Assembly (NCBI GenBank): GCA_028291265.1
Contig: JAQGIK010000085.1
Location: 1 to 51,104 of the forward strand
Source: Caulobacter sp.
Lineage (GTDB): Bacteria; Pseudomonadota; Alphaproteobacteria; Caulobacterales; Caulobacteraceae
DNA: 51,104 nucleotides
Reading direction: 5' to 3'
In this document: piece after piece, positions 46,731 through 51,104 of the stretch
Layout of the letters: each line of letters starts with the position of its first letter
How positions within the stretch are numbered: position 1 is the stretch's first letter
The notes under the pieces: model-generated
Database searches by the model: none
What the model was told of the DNA's origin: nothing
What the model saw: the letters and a program-made list of their open reading frames with translations, nothing else
Position numbers and translations under genes: made by a program

Positions 46731-47303
46731 CTAAAAGGCGAACGCAGCCTTGGGCGCAAAACCGGGCAGCAGCGGGGCCGCCGAGTCGAACACCGAACGC
46801 CCGCCGACGCCGTCTTCCGACCTTACATAGGTCATCGCGCGGCCGACGGGACCCGTCCGCTCTACGATTCCCAGCCGACCGTGCAGCGCGAGCACACCGG
46901 TCCAGGCCGCCGGAACGGCCGAAACCGCCCCTTCGCTGACGATCAGGTCGTAGGGCCCGCCGCCGACCATGCCGAGATCCTCGCCGTCCAGGCGGGTGAC
47001 GGTCAGGCCCATGGTCTCCAGCACCGCCGCCGCATAGGGCGCGGCGATGGCCAGGGCCCGCTCGCCGGCCTTGGGGCCGAGCACCTGCAGCAGCTTGGCG
47101 ATGTCGCGCGGCCGCATCAGGTAGCGGCCCGGGGCGTACTCGACCTCGGTGTCGGCATAGGCCCCGTGGGCCTTGGCCGCGGGCAGAAGCGATTCGCGGG
47201 CGACGTGGCGGATGGCGTCGGTGATGGTCAGGTCGGTGACATCGGCGGTGCGGACCTGGCTCTCGACCATGTTCTCGCGCGCGGCGGCGAAATCGGCGGC
47301 CAT
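46731..47303 (-). CDS. Degenerate Pcm-like (L-isoaspartate methyltransferase fold) protein
   Basis: The 190-residue protein resembles protein-L-isoaspartate methyltransferase: an N-terminal helix MVESQVRTADVTDLTITDAI, RHVARESLLPAA, and a central fold with PYDLIVSEGAVSAVP. The SAM-binding glycine motif, normally V-L-E-(I/V)-G-x-G-x-G, is replaced by ALAIAAPYAAAVLETMG, with no Gly-x-Gly, so methyl transfer is doubtful. The protein is shorter than typical Pcm (about 215). A strongly diverged Pcm relative next to tolC also occurs in Caulobacter, from memory and not verified here. ATG 47303 is the start; tolC follows 162 bases later. Confidence 0.75.
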   Translation of the reverse strand: MAADFAAARENMVESQVRTADVTDLTITDAIRHVARESLLPAAKAHGAYADTEVEYAPGRYLMRPRDIAKLLQVLGPKAGERALAIAAPYAAAVLETMGLTVTRLDGEDLGMVGGGPYDLIVSEGAVSAVPAAWTGVLALHGRLGIVERTGPVGRAMTYVRSEDGVGGRSVFDSAAPLLPGFAPKAAFAF

Positions 47304-47458
47304 GGAATCCCTCGCAAAAAGGCGCTGCGTTTGCTGGCCCGGCTTATAGGTCCGCCCTTAAGGGGAACGCAATGGAAGCGTCGCTAATGCTTGTCGTCGC
47401 GGCCCGCCTCTGATAGCGAACCGCCTCCCCGGCGCGCCGCCAGTGTCGGGGAACGGAA

Positions 47459-47532
47459 GGCCCGATGGCGGAGTGGTTACGCAGAGGACTGCAAATCCTT
47501 GCACCCCGGTTCGATTCCGGGTCGGGCCTCCA
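47459..47532 (+). tRNA. tRNA-Cys (GCA anticodon)
   Basis: The 74-base gene folds as a cloverleaf. The acceptor stem pairs GGCCCGA (47459-47465) with TCGGGCC (47522-47528), the anticodon loop reads CTGCAAA with anticodon GCA, and the T arm is CCCGGTTCGATTCCGGG. The discriminator base is T (U73), as expected for cysteine, and CCA is encoded. No copy of its 3' end is seen downstream, so there is no sign of an integrated element. Confidence 0.95.
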
Positions 47533-47632
47533 AACTTTCAGATCCCGATGAGTTCGCCGGCCATCGCGCCCGCCGTTGCGGCGGCCGCCCCGGCGTGCAT
47601 CATTCCAGCCGGAAAACTGAGGGGCCCACAGC

Positions 47633-47974
47633 ATGATCGCCAACGGACTGATCGCGGCCCTTCTTCTGCTGGCGCAGGGCGTTCCGGACTACCTGGCGAA
47701 CGCGGAGCGGGGTGCGCATGAGTGCAAGGTGCGGAGCGTCTTCACCCACGACAACATCCTCGTCATCGGGTGCGAGAACCCGACCAGCGACGGCATCCGT
47801 TTCTTCGCGGCCATCAGGGGCGACAAGCACTTCGACGAGGCTCGGGACTCCGCCGACTGGGCGCTGGAGAAGGATCGTCCCCTCGGAATCCTGTATCAGC
47901 TCAGGCGGGACAACGACTGGCGCGAGTGCAACAAGCCGGACTGTCGAGGCATGATAGGCGTCGAGCGGCGATAG
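47633..47974 (+). CDS. Small exported protein, unknown, with paired cysteines
   Basis: This 113-residue protein has a signal peptide (MIANGLIAALLLLAQG, cut near residue 16-20). The mature part has cysteines near residues 31, 47, 98 and 103 that could form two disulfides, plus the segment ILVIGCENPTSDGIRFFAAI. I recognise no family. It starts 100 bases after tRNA-Cys in the same direction. Third codon positions are G/C-rich. Confidence 0.65.
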   Translation: MIANGLIAALLLLAQGVPDYLANAERGAHECKVRSVFTHDNILVIGCENPTSDGIRFFAAIRGDKHFDEARDSADWALEKDRPLGILYQLRRDNDWRECNKPDCRGMIGVERR

Positions 47975-48355
47975 AGACGCAGGCCAATGCCCTACAATGG
48001 CGGCCCCTTCGGAACGCGGCTGGGCCCGATTCCCTGGCCGGCGACGACGCGGCGGGTGCTGGCCTTCAGGGCGGTGCTGGCGCCGAAGTGGGTGCTGGCC
48101 CTGATGGCCCCCGACCTTCAGGCCAGGCCCTGAGCCCCGAGGAGCGGCGCGCGGGGTGCCTGTGTTGCAGGACAGCCGGTTCCTGCGGCCGTTACAGTTG
48201 AGCGCGCCGGACGGCCGGCTGGTGTGCGAGGGCTTCACCGAAAGCTGAAAACCGGGGTCGCCCTACTCCGAAGTTTTGCGTCGATGATGTGAGTGAACAT
48301 TCACTTGCATTCCTCGTCTTGTTGTGGCGACATGGCGGCAACGGAGGATGCCCGC
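47975..48355 (+). other. 381-base stretch without a convincing gene; possible gene remnant
   Basis: Two short plus-strand frames have gene-like codons. ATG 47987 to TGA 48133 gives 48 codons (begins MPYNGGPFGTRLGPIPWP). A GTG at 48156 gives 30 codons to TGA 48248 (VPVLQDSRFLRPLQLSAPDG, then VCEGFTES), with GAGGAG 12 bases upstream. They are in different frames and could be the broken pieces of one gene. The segment GGGTGCTGGCC recurs three times with small changes between 48050 and 48105. Nothing else is recognised except the palindrome at 48292-48305. Confidence 0.35.
48292..48305. promoter_or_regulatory. Operator-like palindrome before the DUF2339 gene
   Basis: AGTGAACATTCACT has 6-base arms (AGTGAA/TTCACT) around CA, like TetR- or MarR-type operators. 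It lies 50 bases upstream of ATG 48356. No regulator gene is adjacent. Confidence 0.35.
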
Positions 48356-51104
48356 ATGACCTGGGTCGCCATTTTCGTCCTGACCATCGCCCTCTGGCGC
48401 CTGTGGGAGGACCAGAAGGTTCTTCGCCGCCAGGCCGCCGAACAGACCGAGCGGCTGGAACGGCTGGAGTTCCCCGTGACCGTCGCCCGCCTCGACCGTC
48501 TGAGCGAGGACTGGACGCCGAAGGCCGCCGCGCCCGAGCCCCCGCCTGAACCGGCTCCCGCCCCACCTGCCCGGGAACCGGCGCCCGTGACCGCTCCGCT
48601 GGCGGCAAAGGCGCCGCCGTCCTGGCGCGATCCCATCGAGCCGCAACCGAAGCCGCAGCCCAAACCCGCGACGGTCCGACCGGAGCCGCCGCGCATCAAC
48701 CTCGGCGAACTGCTGGCCGAACGCGGCCTGGTCTGGCTGGGCGGCGGGGCCCTGGTGCTCGGCGGCGTCTTCCTGGTCGGCTATGCGGCCCAGCAGGGCT
48801 GGTTCAATCCGGTCGTGCGGCTGATCGCGGCTGTCGGCTTGGCCGGGCTGATGCTGGCCGCCTCGGAGATCCTGCGCCGCCGGCCGGGTCCGCGCCAGCA
48901 GGCGCTGGCCTCGGCGGTGCTGGCCGGAGCCGGGGCCAGCACCCTCTACGCCACCCTGTGGGCGGCCTTCGCCCTCTACCACTACATCGGCGGGGCGGTG
49001 GCCGCCGTCCTGCTGCTGGCCGTCTCGGGCCTGCTCCTGGCGCTGTCGCGGGACCGCCGCGAGCCGCTGGCCCTGATGGCCCTGTTCGGGGCCTTCATCG
49101 CCCCGCTGATCACCGACTTCGACGCCTGGAGCGACGTCGCCTTGATGCTGCACACCGTCGGCGTCGCCGCCGCCGGCCTGTTGGTCGCCCAGCGCCGCCA
49201 GTGGGAGGGCGCGGCCCTGGCCGCCTCGGCCGGCGGCCTGGTCCTGCACCTGGCCAGCACCTGGGCCGGTGAGCCCTGGCGCCAGGCCCTGACGCCCCTC
49301 CTGCTGGTCGCCCTGACCCTGGTCTGGCGCAGCCGCCGGACGGGTGAGCCCCGGCCGCACACCGCCGCCATCCCGCCCATCGTCTTCGGCCTCGCCGCCC
49401 TCAGTCTGCTGGTCCTGTTCGGCGCCGTCCGCGACGCCGCCCTTGTCGCCGCCGCCGTCGGGGCCGGCCTCGTCCTGACCGCCATGGTCGCCCTCTCCGC
49501 CCGGCGCGGCTGGACCAGCGGCTGGCTGCTGGCCATCCCGGCCGCCCTGCTGGTCGGCGGCCTGGCCCTCGACATCGCCATGGCCCACGGCGCGGTCCTT
49601 GCCGTCGCCCGCGTCGGCGCCCTCACGGCCATCGTCGGCCTCGCCGCCGCCAGCCTGGCCGTGTTCCTCCAGCCCCGCTTCGACGCCGCCCCGGCCCCGC
49701 TGGCCGTCGCCGCCTTCCTGCTGGCCCAGTTGGCCGGGTTCGGCCTGCCCGGCCTGCCGGGGGCCGGCCTGGTGCTGCTGGGGACCCTCCCCGCCCTGGC
49801 CGCCGCCGCCTGGCTCGGCCGCCGCCCCGTCGGCGACCGCCATCACGACGCCTGGACCCTGTCGGCCGCCGCCGGCCTGTTGCTGGCCGTGTTCATCGCC
49901 GTTCCCGACTGGAGCCGCCCGGCCGCCTTCGCCGGCATGGCCCTGGCCTTCGCCCTGGCGCAACGCCGGCTGCGCTGGCTGTCCCTGAGCATCGCCGCCA
50001 TGGCCGCCGTCGGCCTGGCCAGCTCGGCCGCCCTGGCCCCCGACTTCGTGCTCGCCGCCCTGGAGAGCGCCGGCGGGGCCGGCCGCGGGGTCGCCGCAAG
50101 CCTGGTCGCGGCCGCCCTCGCCGCCCTGGCCGCCTGGCGGCTGATCCCCGCGCCGCCGATCGGCGCGGCCCGGCAGGTGCTGGCCGCCGCCGCGGTGGCC
50201 CTGGGGATGATCGGCGCCTTCCTGGCCCTGCGCTTCGCCGCCGCCGGCCAGAGCCCGGCCATCGGCCTCCTGATGGAAGCGGCCTTGCGCACCCTGCTGC
50301 TGGCCATGGCCGGCGCCTCGACCCTGCTGATGCTGCGCGAGGCAAAAGGCGTCATCGCCCGCTTCGGGCCGCACGTCCTCATCGGCATGGCCCTGGCCAA
50401 CGCCGTCGTCGGGCCGCTGTTCTGGCTCAATCCCTGGTGGGGCGTGGACGCCGAGGCCATCGAGGCGGTCCCGGTCACCGACACCCTGCTGCTGGCCTAC
50501 CTGGCCCCGGCCGCCGTGCTCGGCGTCGCCTCTGCCCGGCTCTATCGCAGGACGGAACTGCTGCCCGCCCGCCTCTACGGCGCCGCGGCCGCCCTCATGG
50601 CCTTCGTCTGGGCCCTGCTGGAGCTGCGCCACCTGTTCCACGGCCCGCGTCTGTGGGCCGGTGAGACGACCTTCGCCGAATGGACCTGCATCGGCCTGCT
50701 GCTCTCCGCGACGCCGCTGGTCCTGCGCCGCTTCGCCCAGGTTCCTGCCTTGGGCCAGGCCCGCGCCGACGCCGCAGAGACCGCCACCGTCTTCAGCCTC
50801 GTCGCCCTGCCGCTCGTCCTCCTGCTGGTCGGCGTGCTGCACGCCCCCTGGTGGGGCCTGGCCGCAGGCCCGCTCGGCGCCGCCTGGATCGCCGGACCGG
50901 GCCTGCTGGCCCTCACCGCTTTGGCCGTCCTCAACGGGCGCGGCCTGACCGGCCCGGCCCGCGAAATGGCCCAGGTCGCCGCCGCCGCCTTCGCCCTGGT
51001 CACCGTCACCCTGGCGGCGCGCTGGGCCTTCCATCCCGCCGACCTGCAGGCGACCACCGGCACGGGCCTGGAGACCTGGACCTATTCGGCGCTCTGGGCC
51101 CTGC
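48356..51104 (+). CDS. DUF2339 giant multi-pass membrane protein (truncated by window end)
   Basis: This frame stays open from ATG 48356, eight bases after GGAGG, to the end of the window (at least 916 residues). It has an N-terminal hydrophobic segment, a charged coiled-coil stretch (EDQKVLRRQAAEQTERLERL), a Pro-rich linker to about residue 115, and then a long series of hydrophobic segments, roughly 20 or more. The segments INLGELLAERGLVWLGGGAL and GGVFLVGYAAQQGWFNPVVR match DUF2339 proteins, which are predicted inner-membrane proteins of unknown role. The gene is Leu/Ala/Gly-rich, and the antisense frame is also open over most of it. Its C-terminus is outside the window. Confidence 0.88.
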   Translation, partial: MTWVAIFVLTIALWRLWEDQKVLRRQAAEQTERLERLEFPVTVARLDRLSEDWTPKAAAPEPPPEPAPAPPAREPAPVTAPLAAKAPPSWRDPIEPQPKPQPKPATVRPEPPRINLGELLAERGLVWLGGGALVLGGVFLVGYAAQQGWFNPVVRLIAAVGLAGLMLAASEILRRRPGPRQQALASAVLAGAGASTLYATLWAAFALYHYIGGAVAAVLLLAVSGLLLALSRDRREPLALMALFGAFIAPLITDFDAWSDVALMLHTVGVAAAGLLVAQRRQWEGAALAASAGGLVLHLASTWAGEPWRQALTPLLLVALTLVWRSRRTGEPRPHTAAIPPIVFGLAALSLLVLFGAVRDAALVAAAVGAGLVLTAMVALSARRGWTSGWLLAIPAALLVGGLALDIAMAHGAVLAVARVGALTAIVGLAAASLAVFLQPRFDAAPAPLAVAAFLLAQLAGFGLPGLPGAGLVLLGTLPALAAAAWLGRRPVGDRHHDAWTLSAAAGLLLAVFIAVPDWSRPAAFAGMALAFALAQRRLRWLSLSIAAMAAVGLASSAALAPDFVLAALESAGGAGRGVAASLVAAALAALAAWRLIPAPPIGAARQVLAAAAVALGMIGAFLALRFAAAGQSPAIGLLMEAALRTLLLAMAGASTLLMLREAKGVIARFGPHVLIGMALANAVVGPLFWLNPWWGVDAEAIEAVPVTDTLLLAYLAPAAVLGVASARLYRRTELLPARLYGAAAALMAFVWALLELRHLFHGPRLWAGETTFAEWTCIGLLLSATPLVLRRFAQVPALGQARADAAETATVFSLVALPLVLLLVGVLHAPWWGLAAGPLGAAWIAGPGLLALTALAVLNGRGLTGPAREMAQVAAAAFALVTVTLAARWAFHPADLQATTGTGLETWTYSALWAL

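Noticed and set aside
47459..47532. tRNA-Cys as an integration site
   Set aside because: I found no duplicate of the tRNA 3' end and no integrase in the 3.5 kb that follows.
48263..51034. Minus-strand open frame of about 920 codons
   Set aside because: It is extremely rich in Gly, Gln, Ala and Asp and mirrors the DUF2339 gene, which has a proper ribosome site and membrane segments.

Overview
The window comes from a GC-rich alphaproteobacterium, most likely of the Caulobacterales (Caulobacter, Phenylobacterium or a relative). Four things point there. A PopZ polar organiser (44402-44965) sits beside a TolC-type exporter, a Pcm-like protein and valS. A GTTC-N7-GTTC LexA box of the alphaproteobacterial type lies at 19666-19680. 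Purine synthesis uses the split PurS/PurQ/small-PurL enzyme. Codons are strongly biased to G or C in the third position. I see no CRISPR array, insertion sequence, integrase or complete prophage; this is an ordinary chromosomal stretch with a few unusual items. Because of the GC bias, several very long antisense frames are open without being genes.

Layout. 1-5165: end of purC, then purS, purQ and purL, with two lipoproteins, a DUF1801 protein and a small membrane protein interspersed. 5166-9539: a structured repeat that contains the pckG terminator, pckG itself (GTP-type PEP carboxykinase), and a penicillin/AHL-acylase-type hydrolase. 9633-12642: an FAD monooxygenase coupled to an NTF2-like protein with an unexplained C-terminal half, and an acyl-CoA dehydrogenase. 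12710-16338: a small polysaccharide/uronate locus (pectate-lyase-like protein, hydratase, ExuT-like transporter). 16335-19651: a protein of unknown function and a two-gene DNA-repair operon (radical SAM protein plus UdgX) with a LexA box. 19743-24398: transglutaminase-like protein, a 48-residue basic protein, an exported protein of unknown function, a drug-type MFS exporter and an orphan ABC ATPase. 24402-27440: Leu/Phe-type dehydrogenase, lipoprotein alpha/beta hydrolase, a second UDG-superfamily protein and a DUF3253-type protein. 27571-32553: Tat-exported tyrosinase, thioesterase, a solitary phage-type tail sheath gene, a 39-residue exported peptide and a luciferase-like oxidoreductase. 32554-41619: GST, nucleoside transporter, amidase, a second DUF1801 protein, acyl-CoA ligase, and a LysR gene divergent from a CMD-YHS-membrane operon. 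41612-47303: valS, popZ, tolC and a degenerate pcm. 47459-51104: tRNA-Cys, a small exported protein, a possible gene remnant, and the start of a very large DUF2339 membrane protein that runs off the window.

How the genes work together. purC/S/Q/L perform consecutive or joint steps of IMP synthesis. The radical SAM and UdgX genes overlap by four bases (GTGA) and share the LexA box, so they should be induced together by DNA damage. The pectate lyase, hydratase and ExuT-like permease fit uptake and breakdown of acidic sugars. The LysR gene and the CMD/YHS/membrane genes flank a perfect palindrome, which suggests one regulated unit.

The observations I rate highest are the SOS-controlled radical SAM-UdgX module, the solitary tail sheath gene and the structures around it, the dispersed repeat that doubles as a terminator, the four-unit 11-bp tandem repeat at 37197-37240, and the LysR-CMD-YHS cluster.
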